From NCBI RefSeq assembly GCF_025602895.1, contig NW_026516293.1, forward strand, positions 124,001-188,000: a stretch of 64,000 nt of DNA. The letters run 5' to 3'. The stretch is from Polychytrium aggregatum. Its lineage: Eukaryota; Chytridiomycota; Chytridiomycetes; Polychytriales. Numbering within the stretch: position 1 is the first letter of the stretch; each line of letters starts with the position of its first letter. This document shows positions 11,501-22,144 of this stretch, piece by piece. A program made the translations under genes and the position numbers. The notes under the pieces were generated by a model, which saw only the letters and a list, made by a program, of their open reading frames with translations, did not search any database and was not told the DNA's origin.

Positions 11501-12243
11501 TTCAAAGCCGAGAGGAAGTTTGCCGTCAGTCCTGAGGCGCCACTGTTGACGATCGTTTGGATACGCGCAGTGATCGTGGTGAGGTTTGGGTTGTTCTGGG
11601 TGAGGCGGGTGTCGTTCCAGAAGGCAATCTTGCCACTGAAGATGTCGGCCAGGTTCTGCCGAGTCAGCGTGAGATTGGTGACGTTGAGGTGATATACGAT
11701 GGCAATGCAGCTGGTTTCCCCGTCATCGCGAGGATAATCAAGGAACAAGATTCAGTTCACGGGTCGCTGCGATGGCAGTTGGATGAGCACGCACAGCAAC
11801 TGACCTTGCCGCAACTGGGACGGGAACAAAATACCCGAGAGTGTTTCCTGGCCCCGTATACGAAACGTTGGAGGGAATCACGTCGATGGCGGCCCATGTC
11901 AGGTTCGGAGCACCGGCCGCAAGAGCAGCTCGAGCTGCTCCGGAGCCGACGTTGGTATAGCTGTAGTCCCAACCCGGATCATAATTGGAATAGACACCGG
12001 AGATTGCATGGAACAGGGATGAGGGAGTATTGGATCCGATTCCTGCAACGATCACGTTCGGTTGCTGACAGAATGCGCCTGTGAGACGTGTCCAGGTCAT
12101 ATCAAGGAAACAGTCCGAAAGAAATCAGCTTCTCGTGTTTGTGATTCATGAGGGTGTGCCCAGTCCATATCATGCGACATCATGTTACCGAGACCAGACA
12201 GCAAGGGCAGGAGCCAGAGCAGGCACGAGTTGAGGATGGTCAT
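8526..12243 (-). CDS. Class C G-protein-coupled receptor with PstS-like phosphate-binding ectodomain
   Basis: Seven exons: 12243-12189, 12078-11805, 11710-11236, 11023-10787, 10536-10038, 9917-9815 and 9618-8526, phase-consistent, 911 residues. A signal peptide (MTILNSCLLWLLPLLSGLG) precedes a PstS/PBP-like domain of about 270 residues. Matching motifs are TNVGSGAARAAL, AIVYHLN, LADIFSGKIAFWND, GASGLTANFLSAL and SIGYVDLPYV. A Cys-rich EGF-like segment follows (SSCKHGYC, ECICDVGYY). Then come seven membrane helices of the class C type: LWRKRPDIQAISP after TM1, the conserved Cys before TM3 (LVCAGRIFLP) and in loop 2 (LVCASAHG), and ERFQESRVIGLCSY before TM6. The cytoplasmic tail of about 170 residues is Cys-containing and unassigned. 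The exon 3 donor is GC (GCAAGT). A role in sensing phosphate or a similar anion is inference. The exon 5 acceptor is the least certain junction. Confidence 0.87.
9629..9706. repeat. (TGAG)n microsatellite in intron 6 of the receptor gene
   Basis: TGAG units with occasional TGGG lie in the 196-base intron between exons 6 and 7. The sense strand of the intron reads as CTCA repeats and could double as a pyrimidine tract ahead of the acceptor. Confidence 0.9.
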
Positions 12244-12950
12244 GATAGCGACGCGACTTGAACAGCGATGGAGACCCGAACGAGAGGTGATGGTCTCAGC
12301 GCCTTTCGAATAAGCTCTTCAAGCGATGGAATGGATCGTCGGCGCGGAGGGTCTTGACTTGTTTCTTGATATATCCAACCAAGGCGATATCCAGTGAAAC
12401 TCGACTTCTGATGAAGGCTGGGCGTCCTCAAATATTGTGACGGGGTTACATGTCGGTGGACGGAGAATATTCTCGAGCGGCGGCCCCGCCAACAAGTGAT
12501 TGAGCTGAATGGTGGTCAAGGACCTTGCCATAGCGATCATGAGTATCGTCATGACCTGCGACAGGTCGGGCATGATTGGGAAGGGTCCTTTCGCCCGGCT
12601 GTGCTCATGGATGGCCCGTTCAGAAGACAGATCCCCAGAGTTGATCATTCAGAGCTGATCCCTGGAGAGCAGATCCTACAGAGCTGATCCCCTGGGAGTC
12701 AATCACTCAAAGAGGCGTTCCTATCGTAACTGCCATCGACATATCAATTGGAGTGAGCACGAGCTGTTGGCGGGACAGAGGTTGGGCTGGCCCGACCAAG
12801 CCAAGGTGCATGCTGGCACTTGAACGGCAAGAATGGCCTGATGGCCGACTCGCCAATCCAAGCAATGATTCGGTCCGGCTCGGGCCGGACTGGGCCAGAC
12901 TCACCGGTCGATGTGCGATGCAAGCAAGGGCAGACAGATTTGCACCATGC

Positions 12951-13031
12951 CGATACCCTGATGATGCCCTGATGACGCCTTGATGATGCCTTGATGATGC
13001 CCTGATGATGCCTTGATATGCCCCGATGATA
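12951..13031. repeat. TGATGATGCC minisatellite
   Basis: Imperfect copies of CCTTGATGATG and CCCTGATGATG lie in the receptor/Nudix intergenic region. Confidence 0.8.
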
Positions 13032-13146
13032 CCCTGCCGACGACATTGCGGCGAGACGGGACAACCTGCGCTCGATTCTGCAGACGGCAGTGATGGTGTT
13101 AGCGCCAAATCTTCACCACAAGCGCCAAATCACTGTTTCTCTTCCC

Positions 13147-13225
13147 AGTGCATCAACATCAACACCAACATCAACATCAACATCAATACCAACATCAACA
13201 CCAACATCAACATCAACATCAATCG
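13147..13225. repeat. ATCAAC-type microsatellite
   Basis: Hexameric ATCAAC units are interspersed with ACCAAC and end about 290 bases before the Nudix start. Confidence 0.85.
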
Positions 13226-13514
13226 TGTATCAACGGCTCTTGTTCCTCTTGCGGATCCGACCGAACCTTTCTGCCGAGCCGCCCAACCAAACGATCATCC
13301 TGACTCCGTAAACCACTTCGTCCCGCGGCCTGCCACCGGCCCTCGATCGGCGGAGCTCTGAGGATTGCTCGGGGCGATGGTGACCGGCTTGGTGGGGCGA
13401 GCGCAAGCCTCCTCCTCCCTCCCCTCCATCGTCTTGCCCATCCCGTTCGCCACCGATTCGACCTCTCTCTGGTCCGTGGTCTCTGCTCTCTATCGACCCC
13501 GCGCCTAGCCTGCA

Positions 13515-14898
13515 ATGCCCGATTCCATGATCGCCCGCGAGGGGCGTGAAAAGGTGCATCCTCGCTCTCATCCGTCTGTCACCCGTGTTGGCTGGCTCTT
13601 GTCGCTGTCGTTGTGCCTTCTCGATTCCACGAACGCCGCGGATCCATATTGTGGCCATATATTGCCCTCGTCGCCGTATGACTCCCTATATGCGTCTGAC
13701 CGCCATCTGGCTGATCTCCAGCAAGTCTACATCGAAGGCATTCGTCAGGTTGTCGGAGTTGTTCCGGTGCTGAAGGGCCATCCAGACCAGATCGTCCTGA
13801 TCTCATCTCGGCGATCCGACACCTGGAGTTTGGTATGGGTTGGCCTCTGGATCGCGCTCGCAATTCTTTGACACTGCCGCTCGAAACTCTCGATTCGTGC
13901 TGGCCAGAAGGCATATACGATGCTTGACCTGTTATGCATCGCTATCTTGAAGCCCTCGATGCCACATGCTCAGATGGATCGCTGACTCTTCATCGCTTGA
14001 TCCCACTTCCACGACTCAATCCCTTGCAAATTGATATCCTTCGGGACTCCTCCCCTTCCTTCCCTTCCCCCAACTGATGGTGCCATGCAGCCCAAAGGTG
14101 GATGGGAGGAGGATGAGTCACAAGGTAATGATCCATGGGCCGCCGAGATGGCGAAGCGAACGAGGACAATCACCAACCGACCAACATTGCCCTAGACACC
14201 AACATCCCCTGGATGGCGGTGCACTCATGGCACCCTTACCTCCGCATTCATATCCTCACCGAGACTAGTTGTCTCATCCTGGCTGCTGCTGTAGCCATCA
14301 TTTATCTGATATTCACCCGGCGTCTTTGCGCAGAGGGTTCAGCCCTTCGTGAGGCTTGGGAAGAGGCCGGAATCAAGGGCAATATCGGGCAAAAGCTCGG
14401 CGTCTACGAACATACCAAGATTGAGCCCGATGGCCGCCCAAAGTCCCAGTTTACCTTCTTTGAGATGCAAGTTGAGGACATGCGCGAGCGATGGCCCGAG
14501 TCGACCGAACGAGACCGTCGGACAGTAAGTCATATCGCTGCAGCCCCTCTGTCTGTGGTCAGCATCGGTGCATGCTGTCGTGCAGAGAATGCTTTGACTA
14601 CTTCAGAGACGCCGCTGGCGAAGCTAGGAGCACAATGTCCATCTGGTGACTTTGGCCACCGCAATAGTGACGTCCTCTGTGGCAACCAAAGCAACCGCCA
14701 ACCACTCCATGGATACCCGAGCATGCTGTGCCTGAGAACCCCATACTGAACGATTATGTATCCTCAACACATACCGCTCTCATTATTTGCCTCTAGTTCC
14801 ACATCGACGAGGCCCGAAGTCTGCTCTCCAAGCGGTCGTACATGCTTGAGCCACTTCTGCACTACGACAGTCTGCTGAAGAGCGGCAAGCTTCACTGA
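13515..14898 (+). CDS. Nudix hydrolase, diphosphoinositol polyphosphate phosphohydrolase type
   Basis: Four exons: 13515-13832, 14091-14124 (only 34 nt), 14334-14524 and 14797-14898. Such enzymes cleave inositol pyrophosphates and diadenosine polyphosphates (yeast Ddp1, fission yeast Aps1, animal DIPP). The core runs VVGVVPVLKG, then ISSRRSDTWSL joined to PKGGWEEDES and EGSALREAWEEAGI. Together these make a perfect Nudix box GX5EX7REUXEEXGU, split over three exons. After it comes the QFTFFEMQVED strand and a C-terminal helix (SLLSKRSYMLEPL). The first exon is uncertain: from the ATG at 13515 the first 60-odd residues look unrelated to the family. A pyrimidine-rich acceptor just before CAAGTCTACATCGAAG near 13720 suggests the core may instead be spliced to another 5' exon. 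Confidence 0.8.
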
Positions 14899-15955
14899 GC
14901 TCATGGTAGCCCATGCAGCTCTGTCTGATGACGACATTCCCATGTCCAAGATAGAACCAAGAATCGATGATCTTCCCCACCTCTATATTGCTATCATAAT
15001 TACCACTACCACTACCACCACTACTATAACCATTGCTATTGCTATTACCATGACCACTACTACCACTACTATTACACCTTGTGCGGATGAAACGGGACCG
15101 TGTGTCCCTGAATGCGACTTTCAGTAGCCCCCAGTGGGCAGGCCATGGAATTCCACCCTGTCTTCGTTGGCAATCGGCTTGTTTTTGGGCTTGGGATCAC
15201 AGTCTCGAATATACTCGGTCGATCTCCTGTGGCGATGATTGACTGTCATGGATGCTGCAATGCGGGGTGTGGCACTTGCACTCGACCATCTGGGCAGTTC
15301 CGTGGTTTCCTGACACCATGAAAGTCGGTAACTCGAGTCGCTTGGCTTCCAGGAACTGTGGGAACACTGTTTGGTCATGGCGGGCGATGAGCGAATGTGT
15401 ACTCAGGACCCGGAAATACACTTTACTCAGGGGGAAATGGGGCACCCTCATGATCCCATATGTCAGCGTAGTATGAGATGGCATGCGTCCAACTATGCCA
15501 TAAGAAATAGAACAGATCACTTTGGCAGCCTCCGAGTGAAGACCACCGCTGTTGAGACAAAGCCGCCGTTGCCGAGAGATAGCTTGGCTGTGATATGAAG
15601 GAACATCTCGCGACCTGCACGCCATGCATCAGCAGCCTTGTCTCTGTCCACAAGTACTCGCAATCAGCACTGACACCAGACGAAGGAGTCGCATGGAGAA
15701 TCCAAGATGGCTGTGATATTGACCAGGACAGACAGCCAATTGCCGACAGGGCGACTGGGGCGACATCGGGGTATGTGGACGGGGTGAGAGTGGGACACAT
15801 CGGCAAGCACTGGATATCGTGCACTGACTCCGAAGCGATAGATCAGGAATGTGTGTCAGGGAGATGTGAAGCACCGTGCAAGTGGAGGGCCATGGCTGTG
15901 CATGGGATGCACCATGAATGGCACTGCCAAACATGCAGTGACCTCCACCACCGAG
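14899..15955. other. Intergenic with microsatellite and dispersed repeat
   Basis: This region lies between the 3' ends of the Nudix gene and the reductase. It holds an imperfect TAC/CCA-rich triplet repeat at about 15000-15078 and a diverged dispersed repeat at about 15116-15560. ORFs on both strands are short and lack family motifs. Confidence 0.55.
15116..15560 (+). repeat. Dispersed repeat, copy A (decayed mobile element?)
   Basis: The sequence aligns by eye with the reverse complement of about 54520-55085. Shared blocks include CTCGACCATCTGG, CTTGGG...TACTCGGTCG, TCCTGTGGCGA and TTGGCAATC. The right-hand end, around CCTCCGAGTGAA, also matches about 45600-45635. The copies are diverged and no intact ORF is shared, so the type of element is unknown. 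Confidence 0.65.
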
Positions 15956-16621
15956 CTAGTTGTGGGTGTCGGGACGGAAGATGTTGGGCCGCGGGTGCTC
16001 CTCGGGTCTCAGCGGCGACGGAGGGTTCGGAGGAGGTGGCAGATACCCGATGTGGGTCAGGTACAGCAGCCCTCGCCCGGCGATCCTCCCGGCCTGGGAA
16101 CCGAGGGCCGGATAGATCGACCGGGTGTTGGTGTTGTCGACCAGGAAGGACATGCTCAGGATCAGATGCATGAGCGTCAGCATCGACGAGCCGTTGGGCA
16201 GCGACGGTCGGTAAAGCAGGGCCTTGAATCGCTCGCGGGTCTCGAACATGACAGGCCAGCCATAGGCATTGACGATCTCGAACAGTTTGGTCTCGGTGAC
16301 GACGCTGCGAGGTGGGCCGAGGGACAGGATGTGTGGGATGGTGGTGTGGGTGAGTGACTGCCGAGGAATGGCACTCATCCTGCTGCTCTCCCTGTCTGCT
16401 TGCCGCTCGGCTCGCTCATCTCACCTGCGCTCTGGGTCGCTGATGTGGAACACAAACTTGGGCAGGGCCACCTCGGAGGCTGCGATCGCAGCGACCACCT
16501 TGGCGACATGGTCGACTGGATTCATGGTGATGATCACGGGGGTGGCATTGGAGGGAGCGATCTCGATGCGGATGCACCCCTTGATGTACTGCCAGATGTA
16601 GTCGTCCGAGTGGCACACTGA

Positions 16622-16666
<45 letters not shown>

Positions 16667-19600
16667 CTGAGATGAGCTGCTGCACCACCACACCACCACA
16701 CCACCACACCACCACACCACCACACCACCACACCACCACACCACCACACCGCATTGCCATATCACATCCAGTGACTCACCTCCATAGATACTGTCGCTTG
16801 CAATCAGCGATGGTCGGATGATCGTCGCAGGCACTCCCCTCGATCGTGCCTTGTTGATCAGCTGCTCAGAGACCCACTTGGTCTGTGCATACCCGCCAGA
16901 GACGTTCCAGTTGGAATACACCCTCTCCTCGAGCGGCGTCCTTGCACCCCGTGCCATGGGAATCGCCCCGACCGCCGAGATGAAGTGCAGCGGCTTCAAG
17001 TGGTGGGTCGTGGCCAGCCGCAGGGCCGTCGCCGTGCCCAGGACATTCGGCCCCTTGAGCGCCTCATAGTCGTCGAGCCAGTGCACCTCGGCGCCGCAGT
17101 GCACAACCATGTCGGTCTCCTTGCTGATCTTCTTCCATCGCTTGTTGGTCAGTCCCCACTGGTCGAGCGACAGATCGCCGCAGACACCAACGAGTCGCGG
17201 CTTGACATTGTTCACGAGGTAGTGCGTCTGCTGCGGGTTGAGGATCAGCTTCCTGGCTGTCTCAAAGATGCGGTCGATGGCAACCTGGTCGCTCGCGGCT
17301 CGGACCAGACAGTAGATCCTGGCAGCAGGGAACTTGGCAGCCAGCTCGTACAGCAGGAACGATCCGAGGAAGCCAGTGGCCCCCGTCAGGACGATGCCGC
17401 GAGGCGACTCGGGAAAGACAAGTGGAGGGAGACCCTCGGCCGTCACACTCGCATCGTCGAGCCGGGCGGCCTCCTGGTCGAGGTCGACTGTCGGCGGCAT
17501 CAGCGGGTGGTTGCCTTGGAGATCAATCACCAGCTGGGCGACATCGAGGGGCGTCAGGCCGTTCGAGAGCAGCATCATCGGCGAGATCTCGACATCGTAC
17601 TCTTCCTTGATTGCGAGGGCCAGGCGGCCGACACTCAGCGAGTCAAACCCAGCTCCGCTGATGCTGTAGTTGCGGCCGTCGAGAGAGGGAATCCCGAGGA
17701 GCTGGCTGCCGAGGCTGGAGATTGCAGCCGCGATGCGAAACAGCGGGGCATCGCTGGGGGCGAGACGGGGATACACAACGGATCCTTGGTGCAGATCGTT
17801 GTTCTCGGCGATCCACTTGATCCTCTTGAGGTCGCGCTTGCCAATCTCGGTCATGGGGATCTCGTCGAGCTGGAAGCAGTTGTGGATCGGCACCTTGGAG
17901 ACGTTGACGAGTGCAAGCAGATCCTGGGTCATCCGGATAACGACGCTGGGCTCGGTGCGGGTCGTGGGGCGGGCCTGGAGAACATACAGCATCACGATCT
18001 TCTTCTCGGAGGTCTGGACAAACGCACAGTCGGCGATGGTGTGGCTCAGGTGCTGGACGACCAGGGCCTCGAGATGGTTCAGGTCGACATAGACGCCGTT
18101 GACCTTGATCTTCTGGTCGAATCTGGGTGTGTGAGGTGTGAGGTGTGAGAATGAAGAGTATGGGATGGATTGGCGGAGAACCAGTGGAAGGAGGGCACAG
18201 ACCACTCGGTGGATACAGGGACATCGCACTCACCTTCCAACGACCGTAAACTCGTTCTCGCTGACCATCTCGACCCAGTCCATGGTGCAGACACGAGGCG
18301 AGCCGTCGCTGAGGAAGCCAAAGGAGGCCAGTCTGTCGTTGGGATCGGCGTTGACAAAGTCGGGGTGGTTGCGGACGGGATGGTCGGGGTCGACGGCAAA
18401 GACGAGGATCCCGCTCTTGGAGAACCTCGGTCGACAAAGTTGCCATGTTCATCAATGATATAACATCGAACACCGGGCTTGGCTTGTTTGTAAACCAGCT
18501 TCTCTGGAATGAGGCTGTTGGCCGGGATCCGCAGAAATGAAAGTGCTCCGATGACTGCTGACTGGCGAGGTATGTTATTTAGTTATCGTCTAAAACGGTA
18601 TCGTTGCCAAGTAAATGAATGAACTGTACCTCACTCGATCCATATCCCGACTGAATATCAGCGTTTGGGAATCTCGCCCTCGTCATGTGAATGACACTCA
18701 TGGGAATAAGCTCGGAGCCCAGTCCGATGACTTTCGTCCTCAACTCAATAACGATCGGGTTCCTGGACCTGGAGGCTTCGATGATCAGTTTCAAGAACGA
18801 GGGAATCTATGAGAAGGTTAGTGACATCAGTTTTTGAACAGCTTGGTCGAGAAGTATTCACTGATTTGGTAACTACCATATGTAAATAATGTAAACCGTC
18901 CTTCAATAACTGAACGATATTGTTTGCATTGTCGATAGAATTGAATGCCCGCCTTGGAATCCACACAGATCCTCCTAGGTTGACGGAGCAAAGGAGGAAT
19001 CCCAAGGCCGCAACAAATGATGGTGCCTGAGAATCATCAATTGTCAGTATATTCAACCTTGCCCATGTATCAATGCGACATTTGATATCCTGCATAGTTA
19101 CCTGCAAAAGCCCGACTCTACACTTTGTTATTCCTATAGAAGATCGAGCAGTTATCCCTCCAGTGTGTGCAAACTGGAACCTGCAACCATCAACATCAAG
19201 CACAGAAGGATTCAGTCCACGAGTGTTGATGCGGTCAATTGTGACTGTGAATAAGCATCAGGTAGACACAGAAACAGAATCCACAACATCAGAATCCACA
19301 GGATAACTCACGACTTGGGGATGCCTGTGTGAGCGACGGGGATGCAGGAAGCAGAGTTATTGATTGCACATGCATCGTCAGCACAACCTCTTGCTTCATG
19401 TCACGCCCCAAGCTGTCCACCATCCGACATCATGCTCTGCCGTTCTTCCCGACTATTCTACATACCTGTCGTTCCCGAGGTGCACTGGATGGTGACAAAG
19501 TCGTCGAGAGCCTCACTGAGCTCGAGCGATGGAGCAGGGACCTCGCTGAGCATCGGGAAAGTGCCGCCGTCCACCAACGTCACTCCTTCCGTCCTTCCAG

Positions 19601-20354
19601 GCTTGGTGTAGTGGTGAAGGATGTACTTGACCGAGTGTCTGTTGGGTGCCATGGTGATCGAGAGTGCGTCAGTCCCGGCTTTGTCGATCGTGGGTCAGTC
19701 TCCCACTCTGTCGACTCCACCCACAATCGGACAGCCGATGGCCAGTTGAGACCAAAGTTGAGGGTTTTCCTGTCGGTGGATACGTGGGTGAGTCAACTGC
19801 GGCTGTTGCCTGTCATCTCTGGAGGGAGGACTCACTCACAGCACATTCCACAGCCAATCCTTCTGACCCTGGACTGGTGGCAGCGACATCCACAGCCAGG
19901 ACCATGCAACAGACAGATCGAATCACAGCATCTGGGCCGATACTCACTTGCCCAGCATCCACACGGCGAGCGAGAAGAACACCCAGTGCGCCTCGCCTTC
20001 GCAGAAGGTGCCGATGGCATCGTGGCCGTCGTCGTTCCAGCCAGGGAGAGCCTTGAGAGCCTGGGCGATTGAGTATGCATGTTTCCACACATCGCGGTAT
20101 GAGTAGCGCACGGACTCGCCGCTCTCGTAGGTGTTGATGCAGAGGGCATCGGGCTCGTCGCGGGCCATCCGGATGAAGGCTTCGACCGGATGGACCCAAG
20201 GGTCGAAGGGGTCGGCGGGCAGAGCTGGCTCGGGCTGAACAGGTTCGGGCTCGACTGCGGACACCTCGACCATCTCGGCATCCTCCTCCATCGACTCGAT
20301 AGGCTGGACCTCGATGCCGAGCATGTCGTCCGAGTCGTGGGTGCTGACGACCAT
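15956..20354 (-). CDS. Adenylate-forming reductase (A-T-R, NRPS-like), with one apparent frameshift
   Basis: Ten exons: 20354-19948, 19868-19840, 19678-19466, 19324-19312 (13 nt), 19180-18877, 18806-18630, 18561-18234, 18122-16780, 16617-16425 and 16379-15956, about 1,143 residues. The adenylation domain shows TSGTTGIPKS (A3 core, assembled across the 13-nt exon), GYGSSE (A5) and GRFDQKIKVNG (A8/A10 area). The carrier domain has the phosphopantetheine motif GFDSLSV. The reductase domain has GIVLTGATGFLGS (NADPH Rossmann) and the catalytic GYAQTK. Such enzymes activate a carboxylic acid, load it on the carrier and release it as aldehyde or alcohol; the substrate cannot be read here. Within exon 7, near 18420-18436, the frame slips by one base between HGNFVDRG and KSGILVFAV. 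This is either an assembly error or a real lesion. Exons 2-3 are the least certain. Confidence 0.85.
16619..16746. repeat. Two adjacent microsatellites in a reductase intron
   Basis: A GAGAGT/GAGTGA run (16619-16672) is followed by a CACCACAC run (16684-16746). Together they nearly fill the 162-base intron 8 of the reductase. The sense strand reads GTGTGGTG then CTCTCACT up to the acceptor. Confidence 0.92.
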
Positions 20355-21272
20355 ATCGGAGCCAAGTCGGCAGGAGAGACAACGGCAGCGGGATGCTGTC
20401 GGCGAGGAACAGGGACAGGCAGATGGCAAGGAGCCAAGGGGCGAGGGGCAAAGGGGCGAAAGCTGAAGGCGCCGTTGTTGTGGGGAATGTCGTGTCTGGT
20501 TCGAATCGGGTGGCCAACAAGCCGCGCCGATTCCATGGTCTGCCAGACATGCATGCCAGCGAGCTCGGATGGAAGGAGTCTCTGTGCGAGGCAGTATGCA
20601 GTCGATTGTTGTGGGAGGCTTAGCGAGCATCACAATCTCACGATCACCATCGACGACATGCGGCCTGGGATGTGTGTCCTGTCTATCATGGATGAGAGTG
20701 TGAGCAGCACTCGCAACCCGAAGCAAGCCACTCTGCTACCACCTCTCCCATTTGTATTGGAAAACACTCGTATCCATTATCCGGAATGGACATCCTCATT
20801 TTTGCATATAGGGCAAGCAACACACCCCCAGCCCCCGTCGCCAAGGTGTGCGCAAGTCCACCATTGCCCATGGACGTTCCAGTCACGGCGGACTCGACAA
20901 CAACGATTGGTCACCGCCTTCAGTCATGATGTCCCTGGACCTCACATTTTACTCTTTGGAGGTGCTATATTCAAGATCCGCAGCAAATTATGCAGATACA
21001 TGTGTGTCCAGGTTCGTTTTGCGAACGAGGCCACGGTAAAAGAAGGGTTATAAGAGGTCTGATCAGAATCTCGAGATAGAAAATGTTCATCGCATGACGG
21101 ATGTATGTTGTGAAGAGTGGGGCATGCAGTGGCCAAGAAAAGGCAAATCAGACTGCTCCCGAGGTGGGCTTTGAGACGGAGGAAGCAAGTGCAGTGAGAG
21201 AGACACGATGGCATTCATCCTTTCCTCTCAGATACAGCGATGTTGGGCTGTCTTGCGACGGAGGGTCGGTCC
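20355..21272. other. Promoter of the reductase and 3' flank of the secreted protein
   Basis: Both neighbours are on the minus strand. The minus-strand frame stays open upstream of the chosen reductase start (to about 20726), but that part lacks family resemblance. Nothing else is recognised. Confidence 0.5.
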
Positions 21273-22144
21273 TTAAGCGCAGGTTGCGGCGCCGTCGTCG
21301 CCCTGGTAGCAGATCGAGAACGAAGGGCACAGGGCGGCACTGACCCAGACGCCGTTCTGGCAGACAACGGTCGAGTAGCGGTCGCCGCAGGTGTACTGGC
21401 CACCGACCGAGCAGGGTGAGCCCGGAGCAGCAACCTGGGCAGGGGCAACGATGGTGATCACAGTCGAGGCGGTCGAGGAGATGGACTCGAAGCCCTCCAG
21501 GACGGCGCGGACTCGGAAGCTGCCGACGCCGATGGTCTTGAGCGAGCTGGACGGGACCGAGGTTCCCGAGCGCTTGAGCTTCCAGATGGTGGAGCCGTCG
21601 ACGGGCATGGTGGTGACCTTGTTGGTGTCGACGTTGATAAAGTCGATGCTATGCGGGCAAAGCGACGGGTGAGCCGGGCATGCAAAGGAGACAGCGAGGA
21701 TGGACCCAGTGCGGCCTCGATGGGTATTCAGTCATCCGAGTCCCTGCACATTCTCTCCACCACCAGCCAACGCGAGCGACATGAATACTTCATGAACATG
21801 GCAAACACGCGCCCTGATCGCCCCAAGAGCACTCACCGAAGGACCAGCGACGAGCCGAGATAGGTGTCGGGCAGATCGGTGTCCGCAGCCATCTGGAGCA
21901 GATTGCTGTAAACGTTGGTGTCGTCGATGAGATAAGTGTCGTAGGTCTTGCCATAGCCCGTATGGCGCAGATAAAAGTTGAACAGCGAGAAGGCCGGAGG
22001 AGCCGTCGGCACCGCCGAGGGAGTGGGCGAGGGAGCTCGCGAGGAAGACACCGAGGTGACGGGCTTGGTGGTCGTGGGGGTTGGAGCGCCAGCGATGGTC
22101 GAAACCAGGGCGGCAACGATGAGGAAAAGCTTAGCGAGCATCAT
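21273..22144 (-). CDS. Secreted protein with CBM19-like chitin-binding C-terminus
   Basis: Two exons, 22144-21837 and 21648-21273, 227 residues. Residues 1-20 are a signal peptide (MMLAKLFLIVAALVSTIAGA), followed by a Pro/Ser/Thr linker. A beta-rich domain of about 120 residues (from FSLFNFYLRHTGYG to VITIVAP) is not recognised. The last 45 residues carry six cysteines: C in SPCSVGG, YTCGDRY, VVCQNGVWV, ALCPSFSIC and ATCA. This spacing and the C-NG-WV pattern resemble carbohydrate-binding module 19, which binds chitin. The protein is probably extracellular or wall-bound. The domain call rests on cysteine spacing alone. Confidence 0.75.

Larger units (their letters stand above)
12244..13514. 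other. Divergent promoter region with two short tandem repeats
   Basis: This stretch lies between the start of the receptor gene (-) and the Nudix gene (+). A 12-15 base TGATGATGCCCT repeat lies at 12951-13031 and an ATCAACATCAACACCA repeat at 13147-13225. No coding region is supported. Confidence 0.6.

Noticed and set aside
15000-15078. CRISPR-like array of short repeats
   Set aside because: Simple triplet-rich microsatellite without spacers, in a eukaryotic genome.
16985-18148. 387-codon plus-strand ORF
   Set aside because: Antisense shadow of the reductase T-R region, which shows specific catalytic motifs on the minus strand.
18417-18436. A 20-base intron explaining the reductase frame slip
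   Set aside because: GT and AG ends exist and removal is in frame, but 20 bases is far below any intron in this window (smallest 46); a sequence error is more likely.
20500-20530. GGTTCGAATC resembling a tRNA T-loop
   Set aside because: The flanking bases do not form a T-stem and no acceptor or anticodon arm could be found.
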